Shown here: in pieces, positions 29,717-36,873 of the stretch | Layout of the letters: every line of letters begins with the position of its first letter | Numbering within the stretch: the first letter of the stretch is position 1 | DNA from: JBEKHI01 sp050012355 | Lineage (GTDB): Bacteria > Actinomycetota > Actinomycetes > Streptosporangiales > Streptosporangiaceae | NCBI GenBank assembly: GCA_050012355.1 | Contig: JBEKHI010000017.1 | Location: 1 to 41,260, forward strand | Length of the DNA stretch: 41,260 bases | Direction of reading: 5' to 3' | Made by a program: the position numbers and the translations under genes | The notes under the pieces: generated by a model | Databases searched by the model: none | What the model saw: only the letters and a program-made list of their open reading frames with translations | Told to the model about the DNA's origin: nothing

Positions 29717-30478
29717 TCAGGCGGTTACCCTCGGGTTCCATTGGTTGCGCTTAGTAAGAACCTCGCGCAGCAGCCCGATCTCGTCAGTCATTACGCCATC
29801 AGCGCCGTTATCCAGCGCGTGTTCCATGGCTTCCCTTGTGTTCAGCGTCCAAACATGCACATGCATTCCGAGTTCCTGGGCGGTAGCGATGAACTTGGGG
29901 GTGGCGATCCGCTCCGGGACCTGGGCGCAGTGTGCGCCGGAGTGGGCCAGCCGGGCCGCCAGCGCGGCTCCGGGCCGTCCGCCGTACCTCGCGGCGACGA
30001 TTGCCGCCGGGGTCACCGCCACGCATACCGGGCGTTCGATAGCGGCTTTAGCCGCCCTCAGCCTGCGGCCGGAGAACGAGGTGACGCACACCCGGTCCCA
30101 GGCGCTGGTCCTGCGCAGCGCCAGTGCCAGCGGTGCGACCGAGCCTGGATGCTTGACGTCGATGTTGAACCGCAGGTCCGGCCAGTTGCCCAGCAGGTCC
30201 TCGATTAGCGGTATCGGCTCGGATCCGGCGATCCTAGCCTTGGCCACGGTCTCGTACGGCAGCTTGGCGACCTCGCCCTGGCCGTCGGTCACCCGGTCCA
30301 GGCTGGCGTCATGGAAGGCCAGCAGTGTGCCGTCCGCGGTGGCGCGGGCATCGGTCTCCAGGTAGGCGTAGCCGAGCGACACCGCGTACCCGAAGGCGGC
30401 CATCGAGTTTTCCGGGTGGTGAGCCGAACCGCCGCGGTGGGCGAACGCCACCGGGCGCGGATGATCGAGAAAAGGCAT
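29717..30478 (-). CDS. Glycerophosphodiester phosphodiesterase
   Basis: 253 residues from ATG 30478 (MPFLDHPRPVAFAHRGGSAH). The GDPD TIM barrel is evident: AHRGGSAHHPENSMAAF (His and Glu of the active site), YLETDARATADGTLLAFHDA (metal Glu/Asp and catalytic HD), RFNIDVKH (metal ligand), HVHVWTLNTREAMEHALDNG, DGVMTDE. It hydrolyses glycerophosphodiesters to glycerol-3-phosphate and an alcohol. No signal peptide, so cytoplasmic. The ORF of the preceding TrmH-type gene overlaps its start by 190 bases, so it is likely read from the same transcript. Confidence 0.85.
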   Translation of the reverse strand: MPFLDHPRPVAFAHRGGSAHHPENSMAAFGYAVSLGYAYLETDARATADGTLLAFHDASLDRVTDGQGEVAKLPYETVAKARIAGSEPIPLIEDLLGNWPDLRFNIDVKHPGSVAPLALALRRTSAWDRVCVTSFSGRRLRAAKAAIERPVCVAVTPAAIVAARYGGRPGAALAARLAHSGAHCAQVPERIATPKFIATAQELGMHVHVWTLNTREAMEHALDNGADGVMTDEIGLLREVLTKRNQWNPRVTA

Positions 30479-31074
30479 GACAGACACGTCGGCGAGTATG
30501 CCCCCGATGCGGGGCCCGGTGGTAAACGCTGCCAATCGCGACGGCGAACGTCGGCCATCGCGATCGCGGCGGCCACCGCCACGTTGAGCGACCCAACCCG
30601 GCTCGGCTGCGGGATGTAGGCCACCGCGTCGACGGTGGCCAGCAGCGCGGGGGAGCAGCCGTGGTCCTCGTTTCCGACCACCAGGCAGATGTCGCCCTCG
30701 AGCGGGGCCTCGTGCAGCGGCACCGCGCCGGAGGCCAGTTCGATCGCCACCACCCGGTAGCCATCAGCCCGCGCCGCCTTGACCGCCGCGACCGGGTCCG
30801 GCTCGAGGATGGGGTCGAGAAACCGTTCGGTGCCAAGCGCGGTTTTGCGGGCGGAGGAGTGGTCGAGCGCGGCGGTGTTCCCGCACAGCCACAGCTGCCC
30901 GGCGCCGAACGCGGCGGCGGACCTGACGATCGACCCGACGTTGAACGGCTGGCCCACCGAGTCGAGCAGCAGTGCCAGCCGGGTATCGGCGCGCCGCCGC
31001 CAGTCGCGATTGAGCCGTTTGACGTCGGTCGGCCGCAGTTGCCTGGGCGGGCCGCCGGTGGATGGGGCGGTCAC
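30289..31074 (-). CDS. TrmH/SpoU family RNA methyltransferase with run-on tail
   Basis: 261 codons from GTG 31074. The SPOUT fold runs through residues 25-180: LALLLDSVGQPFNVGSIVRS (motif 1, N/R pair), AAAFGAGQLWLCG, LVVGNEDHGCSPALLATVDA (motif 2), VAYIPQPSRVGSLNVAVAAA (motif 3, SLNVxxA). It should 2'-O-methylate a tRNA or rRNA ribose using SAM bound in the knot. Family members usually end shortly after VRRRDW; here about 80 more residues of poor composition run 190 bases into the GDPD gene in another frame. The GTG overlaps the stop of the methyltransferase gene upstream (GTGA), giving coupling. Confidence 0.8.
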   Translation of the reverse strand: MTAPSTGGPPRQLRPTDVKRLNRDWRRRADTRLALLLDSVGQPFNVGSIVRSAAAFGAGQLWLCGNTAALDHSSARKTALGTERFLDPILEPDPVAAVKAARADGYRVVAIELASGAVPLHEAPLEGDICLVVGNEDHGCSPALLATVDAVAYIPQPSRVGSLNVAVAAAIAMADVRRRDWQRLPPGPASGAYSPTCLSCLFSIIRARWRSPTAAVRLTTRKTRWPPSGTRCRSATPTWRPMPAPPRTAHCWPSMTPAWTG

Positions 31075-31691
31075 GAGGGACCAGCCGAGCGCCGTTTAGG
31101 ATAATCGACCACGAGAAGACGGTAGCCGCTCCGTGCGGCGAGTCGTGCCGCGGGCCAGCCTTGGTCTTCCAGCCAGCGCTGCAACGAGTCGGCGCCGAGG
31201 TTCCTGGCCACCACCAGGCAGGCCTGGCCGCCGGGGGCGAGCCGGTCCAGCCAGGTGCGCAGCAGTTCGTGCAGCGCCTCCTTGCCGATCCTGATCGGCG
31301 GATTAGACCAGATCGTGGCGAACTGTTCCGGCAGCGCGGGGTCGTCATCAACTACGGCCCGGACGTTATCGAGGCCCGCTTTAGCGGCGTTGCGCGTGGT
31401 CAGGTCGAGGGCGCGCTGGTTCACGTCCACGCCCCAGACGGTCGCCTCGGGCGACCGCGAAGCCAGCACGCAGGTGATGGGGCCGTAGCCGCAGCCGAGG
31501 TCAAGCAGGTCACCGGACGGAGCGGGCGGCGGTGCCGAATCCAGCAGCAGCCGGGTGCCCGGGTCGAGCCTGCTGGGGGAGAAGACCCCGGAGTCGGTGT
31601 CCAGCTCCAGGTAGACGTCACCGGTCACCACCCGGACCTTGCCCGGGCGGTGCGGTGCGGTGGGGTCGGCGGTGAAGTAGTGCTGGTTCAC
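31071..31691 (-). CDS. Class I methyltransferase of the RsmC/RlmG-like type
   Basis: 206 residues from GTG 31691 (MNQHYFTADPTAPHRPGKVR). Motif I DLLDLGCGYGPITCVLASRS, then WGVDVNQRALDLTTRNA, and the catalytic IWSNPPIRIGKEALHELL with the NPPxR signature of N2-guanine RNA methyltransferases (RsmC/RlmG). YFTADPT and GVFSPSRLDPGTRLLLD complete the usual front part. The likely substrate is a guanine in rRNA; single-domain short forms in actinobacteria are not characterised by me. GTGA overlaps at both ends with the neighbouring genes make it the middle of a tightly coupled operon. Confidence 0.85.
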   Translation of the reverse strand: MNQHYFTADPTAPHRPGKVRVVTGDVYLELDTDSGVFSPSRLDPGTRLLLDSAPPPAPSGDLLDLGCGYGPITCVLASRSPEATVWGVDVNQRALDLTTRNAAKAGLDNVRAVVDDDPALPEQFATIWSNPPIRIGKEALHELLRTWLDRLAPGGQACLVVARNLGADSLQRWLEDQGWPAARLAARSGYRLLVVDYPKRRSAGPS

Positions 31692-32029
31692 CCGGCGACG
31701 GACTGCTTGGCCGGAGCGTCCGAGGCGGCGGCCATCGCCGGCTCGATGTAGCGGCGTGACATCCACCGCTCCACGATGAAGGTCATGATGGGGACCGTGC
31801 CGGCCAGCAGCAGCAGCACGGTCGGGCCGTTGGCCAGCTTCAGCTTGCGGGACAGCAGCCAGGCGCACACCAGGTAGATGATGTAGAGGATGCCGTGCAC
31901 GACACCGACGTTGTTCGCCATCGCCGGGTGGCCCGCGATCTGCAACGGGATCCCGACGAAGCACAAGATGATCAGGACCACGCCGGTGATGTATGCCATG
32001 ACCCGGTACCGCAGCACGGCTGCGCGCAT
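31688..32029 (-). CDS. DUF3817 integral membrane protein
   Basis: 113 residues from ATG 32029 with three membrane helices (about 13-30, 42-62, 68-90): VMAYITGVVLIILCFVGIPL, VVHGILYIIYLVCAWLLSR, TVLLLLAGTVPIMTFIVERW. The spacing and HGxLY motif fit DUF3817, a small actinobacterial and Gram-positive membrane family of unknown function. Its stop overlaps the GTG of the next gene (GTGA), so it leads a coupled run of two RNA methyltransferases. Confidence 0.8.
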   Translation of the reverse strand: MRAAVLRYRVMAYITGVVLIILCFVGIPLQIAGHPAMANNVGVVHGILYIIYLVCAWLLSRKLKLANGPTVLLLLAGTVPIMTFIVERWMSRRYIEPAMAAASDAPAKQSVAG

Positions 32030-32051
32030 GTCGCCGGTTCCTCCTACGTCG

Positions 32052-32519
32052 TTACCTCAGGCCATGCCACTTGCCGTGGTCCTTGACCTCACTGTTGAGT
32101 CGCGAAAGATACGCATTGTAAGCCGCCAGCTCCGGATCGTACACCTCGAGCTCCGTTGACGCTGACGTATACGACTGCACGGCGGCGACCGTGAGCGGCA
32201 GGTCCGGTTCGGCGGCCAGCCGGTTCTGCACCCGCGGGATCTCGCCTCGCAGGATCCGGAACTCGTCGCGGATCGTCTTGGCCCAGAACACCACCGCGAA
32301 CACGGCGAACAGCGGCCACTCGAAGGTGTAAGCCCAGCTCAAAGCGTTGCCGCTCATCGCGCGACGGTACTGCCAGTCGCCGAGCCAGAGCATACCGAAG
32401 AACGCGACCACCATCAGCAGATGCCAGCTCACCCACTTGGGGGCGAACAGGAACGGCCAGACGCGTTTCTTCTTCTCATCCGGGCGATCCGGGGAATCCG
32501 GGGCAGCCGGGGTATCCAT
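32052..32519 (-). CDS. Conserved actinobacterial membrane protein of unknown function
   Basis: 155 residues from ATG 32519 (MDTPAAPDSPDRPDEKKKRV). A charged N-terminal tail is followed by two hydrophobic helices, WHLLMVVAFFGMLWLGDW (about 29-46) and WPLFAVFAVVFWAKTI (about 65-80), then a soluble part EFRILRGEIPRVQNRLAAEP with a probable coiled helix and YDPELAAYNAYLSRLN near the end. Function unknown. It sits 22 bases upstream of the DUF3817 gene on the same strand, a pairing that probably reflects one operon. It is divergent from the adenylate kinase gene. Confidence 0.65.
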   Translation of the reverse strand: MDTPAAPDSPDRPDEKKKRVWPFLFAPKWVSWHLLMVVAFFGMLWLGDWQYRRAMSGNALSWAYTFEWPLFAVFAVVFWAKTIRDEFRILRGEIPRVQNRLAAEPDLPLTVAAVQSYTSASTELEVYDPELAAYNAYLSRLNSEVKDHGKWHGLR

Positions 32520-32584
32520 GCCTTCGAGAGTATCGCGTCTGCCCCGGAGCACCATCCCCGGCTGCCGTATGTCACAGTGATGAC

Positions 32585-33199
32585 ATGCGCAAGTACGTGA
32601 TCATGGGCGTGCAGGGTAGCGGGAAAGGTACCCAGAGCCAGCTGCTCGCCTCAGACCTCGATATCGTGCATATCAGCGTGGGAGATATGTTCCGCGAGCA
32701 CGTGGCCACGCACACCAAGCTGGGTGAACAAGTCCAGCGGCTGCTGGCGGCGGGGGAACTGGTGCCCGACGAAACCACTCAGGAGATGATCGCCGGGCGG
32801 CTGGCGGAACATGACTGGAATTACGGTTTTGTCATCGACGGGTTTCCCCGTAACGCGGGGCAAGCCCGGTTCTTCCTCACGAACTACGACGTCGACGCGG
32901 TGATCCACCTGGACTTGCCAGACAGCGAGGTATGGGCGCGGGTGGAGCAACGCAGGAAGGCCGCCCAGGGTGACAGCGGCGGGGGATCGGAGTCGGCGGA
33001 CAGCTCACCGCGTGACGACGACACGGCCGAGGCGCTGGCGGTCCGGATCCGTGAGTACCACGCCAATGCGGAGCCGGTACTCGATGAGTTCCGGCGGAAG
33101 GGGGAGCACGTGATCACGGTGGACGCCCGTCCCGAGGCGGACGCGGTTCAGCAGGACATCAGGTCCAAGCTGGGCCTGCCGCCTTATAAGGCGGCCTGA
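32585..33199 (+). CDS. adk: Adenylate kinase (short-LID type)
   Basis: 204 residues from ATG 32585. P-loop GVQGSGKGTQ (8-17), AMP site ISVGDMFREHVATHTKLGEQ, FVIDGFPRNAGQARFF, then ARVEQRRKA and RDDDTAEALAVRIREYHANA. The LID is not a zinc or long LID; residues about 128-145 are a Gly/Ser/Asp-rich stretch (AQGDSGGGSESADSSPRD). The enzyme interconverts AMP + ATP and 2 ADP. Actinobacteria normally carry adk beside secY, so this may be a second, divergent kinase. The PRPP synthetase gene begins 2 bases after its stop, a sensible link because that enzyme produces AMP. Confidence 0.8.
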   Translation: MRKYVIMGVQGSGKGTQSQLLASDLDIVHISVGDMFREHVATHTKLGEQVQRLLAAGELVPDETTQEMIAGRLAEHDWNYGFVIDGFPRNAGQARFFLTNYDVDAVIHLDLPDSEVWARVEQRRKAAQGDSGGGSESADSSPRDDDTAEALAVRIREYHANAEPVLDEFRRKGEHVITVDARPEADAVQQDIRSKLGLPPYKAA

Positions 33200-33201
33200 C
33201 C

Positions 33202-34137
33202 ATGCGGGAGATCGCGGTGTTCGGCGGCAGCGCGCACCCCCGGCTCGCCGAGGAGATCTGCGCGTTCCTCTCGGCGCCCAAGCTGCCGGTGCGGGTGACC
33301 AGGTTCGCCAACGACTGCCTGGAGGTTCAGCTTCAGTCCAATTGCCGGGAGCGCGACGTGTTCATCATCCAGCCGCTGGTGCGGCCGGTGCAGGAAAACC
33401 TGGTCGAGCTGCTGCTGATGGCCGACGCGGCGCGGGGCGCGTCGGCGGCGCGGGTGACAGCGGTGATGTCGCACTACGCGTACGCGCGTTCCGATAAGAA
33501 GGACCATCCGCGGATCTCGATCGGCGGGCGGCTGGTCGCCGACCTGCTCAGCACGGCCGGAGTGGACCGGGTGCTCACCCTCACCCTGCACTCGCCGCAG
33601 GTGCACGGCTTCTTCTCGATGCCGGTCGATCACCTGCACGCGCTGCGCGAACTGGCGGCCCACTTCCGCGGCCGCGACCTGTCGGAAACCGTCGTGGTCT
33701 CCCCGGATCTCGGTTACGCCAAGAGCGCCGCCGCGTTCGCCCGGCGGCTCGGCGTGCCGGTCGCGGCGGGCGCGAAGGAACGGCACAGCGACCGGGAGGT
33801 CTCGATCACCTCGCTGATCGGCGACGTGTCCGGACGGAACGTGATCGTGCTGGACGACGAGATCTCCCGCGGCTCCACGATCTTCGAGCTGCTGAAGGTG
33901 CTGCGGGCGGAAGGCTCGCGGTCGATCGCGGTCGCCTGCACGCACGGGATCTTCGCGGACGGCGCGCTGGACAAGCTCGCGGCCGAGCCGGACGTCACCG
34001 AGATCGTCTGCACCAATTCGGTGCCGGTGCCGCCCGACGGTGACAAGGTGCGGGTGCTGTCGGTCGCGCCGGCCCTCGCCGAGGCGATCCGCCGGATCCA
34101 CAACGGAGAGTCGGTCAGTACCCTGTTCGACCAGTAG
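33202..34137 (+). CDS. prs: Ribose-phosphate pyrophosphokinase (PRPP synthetase-like), divergent
   Basis: 311 residues from ATG 33202. It has the family layout: GGSAHPRLAEEI, RERDVFIIQPLVRPVQENLV, VMSHYAYARSDKKDHPRISI (flexible loop), VDRVLTLTLHSPQVHGFFSM (metal His), VVVSPDLGYAKSAAAFARRL, and the PRPP loop region VIVLDDEISRGSTI. Two points depart from the usual enzyme: the loop has YARSDKK where YARQDRK is common, and the PRPP loop reads DDEISRGST in place of DDMIDTGGT. Activity on ribose-5-phosphate is likely but a changed substrate or kinetics is possible. Overlaps oligopeptidase B at the 3' end by 23 bases, convergent. Coupled to adk. Confidence 0.8.
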   Translation: MREIAVFGGSAHPRLAEEICAFLSAPKLPVRVTRFANDCLEVQLQSNCRERDVFIIQPLVRPVQENLVELLLMADAARGASAARVTAVMSHYAYARSDKKDHPRISIGGRLVADLLSTAGVDRVLTLTLHSPQVHGFFSMPVDHLHALRELAAHFRGRDLSETVVVSPDLGYAKSAAAFARRLGVPVAAGAKERHSDREVSITSLIGDVSGRNVIVLDDEISRGSTIFELLKVLRAEGSRSIAVACTHGIFADGALDKLAAEPDVTEIVCTNSVPVPPDGDKVRVLSVAPALAEAIRRIHNGESVSTLFDQ

Positions 34138-36220
34138 CCTGCTCGACGATCCAGGCCAGGACCAGGGCCTCCTCGCGCCAGGCGTCGTACCGGCCGCTGC
34201 GGCCGCCGTGCCCGGCCTCCATCTCGGTCTTCAGCAGGAACGGGCCGCCGCTGGCGGTGGCGCGCAGCCTAGCGATCCACTTAGCGGGCTCGTGGAAGCC
34301 GACCCGGGTGTCGTTGAGGCTGGTGAGCGCGAAGATCGCCGGGTAGGTCACCTCGTCGCGGACGTTCTCGAACGGGGTGTATGACTTCATGTACTGGTAC
34401 ACCTCGGCGTCGTGCAGCGGGTCGCCCCACTCCTCCCACTCGGTGACGGTCAGTGGCAGCGACGGGTCAAGTATCGTGTTCAGCGCGTCGACGAACGGGA
34501 CCTGGGCGACGATGCCGGTGAACGCCTCCGGGGCCAGGTTGGTGACCGCGCCCATCAGCAGGCCGCCGGCGCTGCCGCCCCGCGCGACGAGACGGTCCGC
34601 GCTGGTCCAGCGCTGCTCAGTCAGGTGCCGCGCGCAGGCCACGAAGTCGGTGAACGTGTTCTTCTTGTGCAGCAGCTTGCCCTCTTCGTACCAATGCCGG
34701 CCCAGCTCGCCGCCGCCGCGCACGTGCGCGATCGCGTACCCGAACCCGCGGTCAAGCAGCGACAGCCGGGGGATCGAGAAGTTCGGGTCGGTGGAGTGCT
34801 CGTACGACCCGTAGCCGTACAGCAGACCCGGCGCCGAACCGTCGCGCGGCGTGCCGTTGCGGACGACGAGCGAGATCGGGATCTTGGTGCCGTCGTCGGC
34901 GACCGCCCACTCGCGGAACTGCTGGTAATCGTCTGGGTCGTACCGGGTTCCGTCCGGCGCGGGGAGCACCTGCTGCCGCTTGAGCAGGGTCAGCTCGCCG
35001 GTCGCCAGGTCACAGTCGAACACTGATCCCGGGGTGATCAGTGACTGGTAGCCGAGCCGGTAGGCGGTCGCCCGGTAGTCCGGGTTGTTCCCCGGGGCGA
35101 CCGTGTACACCGGGCCGGGGAAGGAGATCTCCTCATCGCGGCCGGGAGCGATGACCCGCAGCCCGGTGAGGCCGTCCCGCCGGTAGTACACCACGAGGAA
35201 GTTCTCGAACGCGTTCACGTCGAGCAGCCGGGTGCTGGCCTGGTGCGCGATCAGCGGGGTCCACTGGGCGGTGTCGCCGGCCCCCGGCAGCGGAGCGGTC
35301 GCGAGCTCGAAGTTCACCGCGTTCTCGTTGTGCAGGATGAGCAGCCGGTCCCCGTCGTGCTCGACGGAGTACTCGACGCCCTGGCGGCGCGGCGCCACCA
35401 CGGCGAACTCGCCGTGCGGATCGGCCGCCGCCAGCAGGCGCACCTCACCGGTGATCTTGCTGGCGGACTGGATCTCGATGTACTTCTCGCTGCGGGTGAG
35501 CCCGACACCGACCCAGTACCGCTCGTCGCTTTCCTCGAAGACGATCGCGTCCTGCTCCTCCGGGGTGCCGACGGTGTGCCGCCACACCCGGTACGGCCGC
35601 CACGCGTCGTCCACCGTGACGTAGAACAGCGCGTCTCCGGTCAGCGACCAGGCGCCGCCGTAGAACGTGTTCGGTATCTCGTCGGGGAGGATCTCACCGG
35701 TGGCCAGGTCCTTGATCCGGATCGTGTACCGCTCGTCCCCGGTGTAGTTGACCGAGTACGCGAGCAGCCGGTCGTCCGGGCTGATCGTGTACGTCCCCAG
35801 GGAGAAGAAGTCGTGGCCCTCGGCCAGTTCGTTGCCGTCCAGCAGCACCTGCTCGCCGTCCAGCGGCTTGCCGTCCTCGGGCATCGGGGGCCGCGTCTCG
35901 CCGGGCTCCACCGCCTTGCGGCAGAAGTAGGAGTACTGCTGTCCCTCGACGGTGCGGGTGTACCGCCACCAGGCGCCCTTTTTCGTCGGGACCGACAGGT
36001 CGGTCTCCTGGGTGCGGGCCTTGATCTCGTCGAAAATCTGCTCCCGCAGCCCGGCCAGCTCCGCGGTCTGCTCGTCGGTGTAGGCGTTCTCCGCCGTCAG
36101 GTACGCGATCGTCTCTGGGTCATCGGAGTCGGTGAGCCACGCGTACTCGTCGATCACGGTGTCGCCGTGGTGGATACGTTCGGCGGGAACCCGCTTGGCG
36201 GACGGCGGTTGGATGCTCAT
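34115..36220 (-). CDS. ptrB: Oligopeptidase B (prolyl oligopeptidase family S9)
   Basis: 701 residues from ATG 36220 (MSIQPPSAKRVPAERIHHGD). Residues 1-70 and 400-701 make the alpha/beta-hydrolase; the middle is a seven-blade propeller (DDRLLAYSVNYTGDERYTIR, YGGAWSLTGDALFYVTVDDA). The catalytic Ser is in ARGGSAGGLLMGAV, Asp in LNDTRVGFHEPAKW, His in EMEAGHGGRSGR. The acidic EWEEWGDP segment favours basic P1 residues, so it should cut short peptides after Arg or Lys. Cytosolic. An ATG 96 bases upstream gives only an atypical extension. Confidence 0.9.
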   Translation of the reverse strand: MSIQPPSAKRVPAERIHHGDTVIDEYAWLTDSDDPETIAYLTAENAYTDEQTAELAGLREQIFDEIKARTQETDLSVPTKKGAWWRYTRTVEGQQYSYFCRKAVEPGETRPPMPEDGKPLDGEQVLLDGNELAEGHDFFSLGTYTISPDDRLLAYSVNYTGDERYTIRIKDLATGEILPDEIPNTFYGGAWSLTGDALFYVTVDDAWRPYRVWRHTVGTPEEQDAIVFEESDERYWVGVGLTRSEKYIEIQSASKITGEVRLLAAADPHGEFAVVAPRRQGVEYSVEHDGDRLLILHNENAVNFELATAPLPGAGDTAQWTPLIAHQASTRLLDVNAFENFLVVYYRRDGLTGLRVIAPGRDEEISFPGPVYTVAPGNNPDYRATAYRLGYQSLITPGSVFDCDLATGELTLLKRQQVLPAPDGTRYDPDDYQQFREWAVADDGTKIPISLVVRNGTPRDGSAPGLLYGYGSYEHSTDPNFSIPRLSLLDRGFGYAIAHVRGGGELGRHWYEEGKLLHKKNTFTDFVACARHLTEQRWTSADRLVARGGSAGGLLMGAVTNLAPEAFTGIVAQVPFVDALNTILDPSLPLTVTEWEEWGDPLHDAEVYQYMKSYTPFENVRDEVTYPAIFALTSLNDTRVGFHEPAKWIARLRATASGGPFLLKTEMEAGHGGRSGRYDAWREEALVLAWIVEQATGRTGY

Positions 36221-36230
36221 GCCGCTGAGT

Positions 36231-36749
36231 CTAACCAGCGCAGGTCTGGCGTGCTTGCTGCGCGAGGGTGGTGAAGTTCCAGGGGTCGGGTGGCGCGGGC
36301 GCGTCGCCGAGGCCATCGGGGTAGCTGAAGACCGCCCGCGTCCAGTACGCCTGGTCCGCCTGGCAGTCCTTGACCGGCTTGGAGAAGGTGACCCTGACCT
36401 TCGCGCTGTACTGCGGCATTCCGGAGCACAGGGTCGCCCCGCAGGACTGGATGGTCTCGCTGCCAGTCCCCGTCGCCTTCGTGGCGTCCCAGGTAGGCCA
36501 TTTCATGTTGTACAAAACGACGGTGCCCAGGCTATTCAGCGGACAGCCTTGCCCGCAGGCGGGCCGCTGCGCGGCCGTGCCCGCCAGGTCCTGGCCCTCC
36601 GCGAGGTAGGTGTCCAGCGGCTGGACTGGTTGCGCCGTCCGGCGCGGCGCTACGGTCCTGACCATGCGCGCGGGTGCGTCCGGGTGGCTCGCGCATCCGG
36701 TCAGCGCCGCCGTTATGAGGACCGCTAGGAGGATCGACCGGGATTTCAT
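36231..36749 (-). CDS. Uncharacterised lipoprotein
   Basis: 172 residues from ATG 36749. MKSRSILLAVLITAALTGCAS gives a clear signal and lipobox LTGC (Cys19). The mature part has two Cys pairs (ACGQGCPL; CGATLCSG) and CQADQAYWTRAVFSYPDG, no repeat and no enzyme motif. I do not recognise it. Probably a surface-exposed small protein. AT-rich DNA upstream (36755-36815) with TAGTTAT on the minus strand could hold its promoter. Its stop is 11 bases from the start of oligopeptidase B on the same strand. Confidence 0.7.
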   Translation of the reverse strand: MKSRSILLAVLITAALTGCASHPDAPARMVRTVAPRRTAQPVQPLDTYLAEGQDLAGTAAQRPACGQGCPLNSLGTVVLYNMKWPTWDATKATGTGSETIQSCGATLCSGMPQYSAKVRVTFSKPVKDCQADQAYWTRAVFSYPDGLGDAPAPPDPWNFTTLAQQARQTCAG

Positions 36750-36839
36750 GGCGGTTAGTCTGGCAGAAGCGGCCACGTTGTGCGATGTGATAACTACTAT
36801 GCGTAAATTGTCGCTTCGGCTGCCGGCTCTCCGCCCCCC

Positions 36840-36866
36840 GCGCCATCGATGTCCCATCGATGGCGC
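36840..36866 (-). terminator. Hairpin behind the EntS-like MFS gene
   Basis: GCGCCATCGATG (36840-36851), TCC, CATCGATGGCGC (36855-36866): a perfect 12-bp stem beginning 8 bases beyond the stop of the MFS gene. No U-run. The core ATCGATGTCCCATCG recurs at 36876-36890, 31 bp away, over the stop codon. Confidence 0.6.
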
Positions 36867-36873
36867 TATTCCG

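Noticed and set aside
33184..34101. 305-codon frame on the minus strand
   Set aside because: Antisense to the PRPP synthetase-like gene with Arg/His-rich composition.
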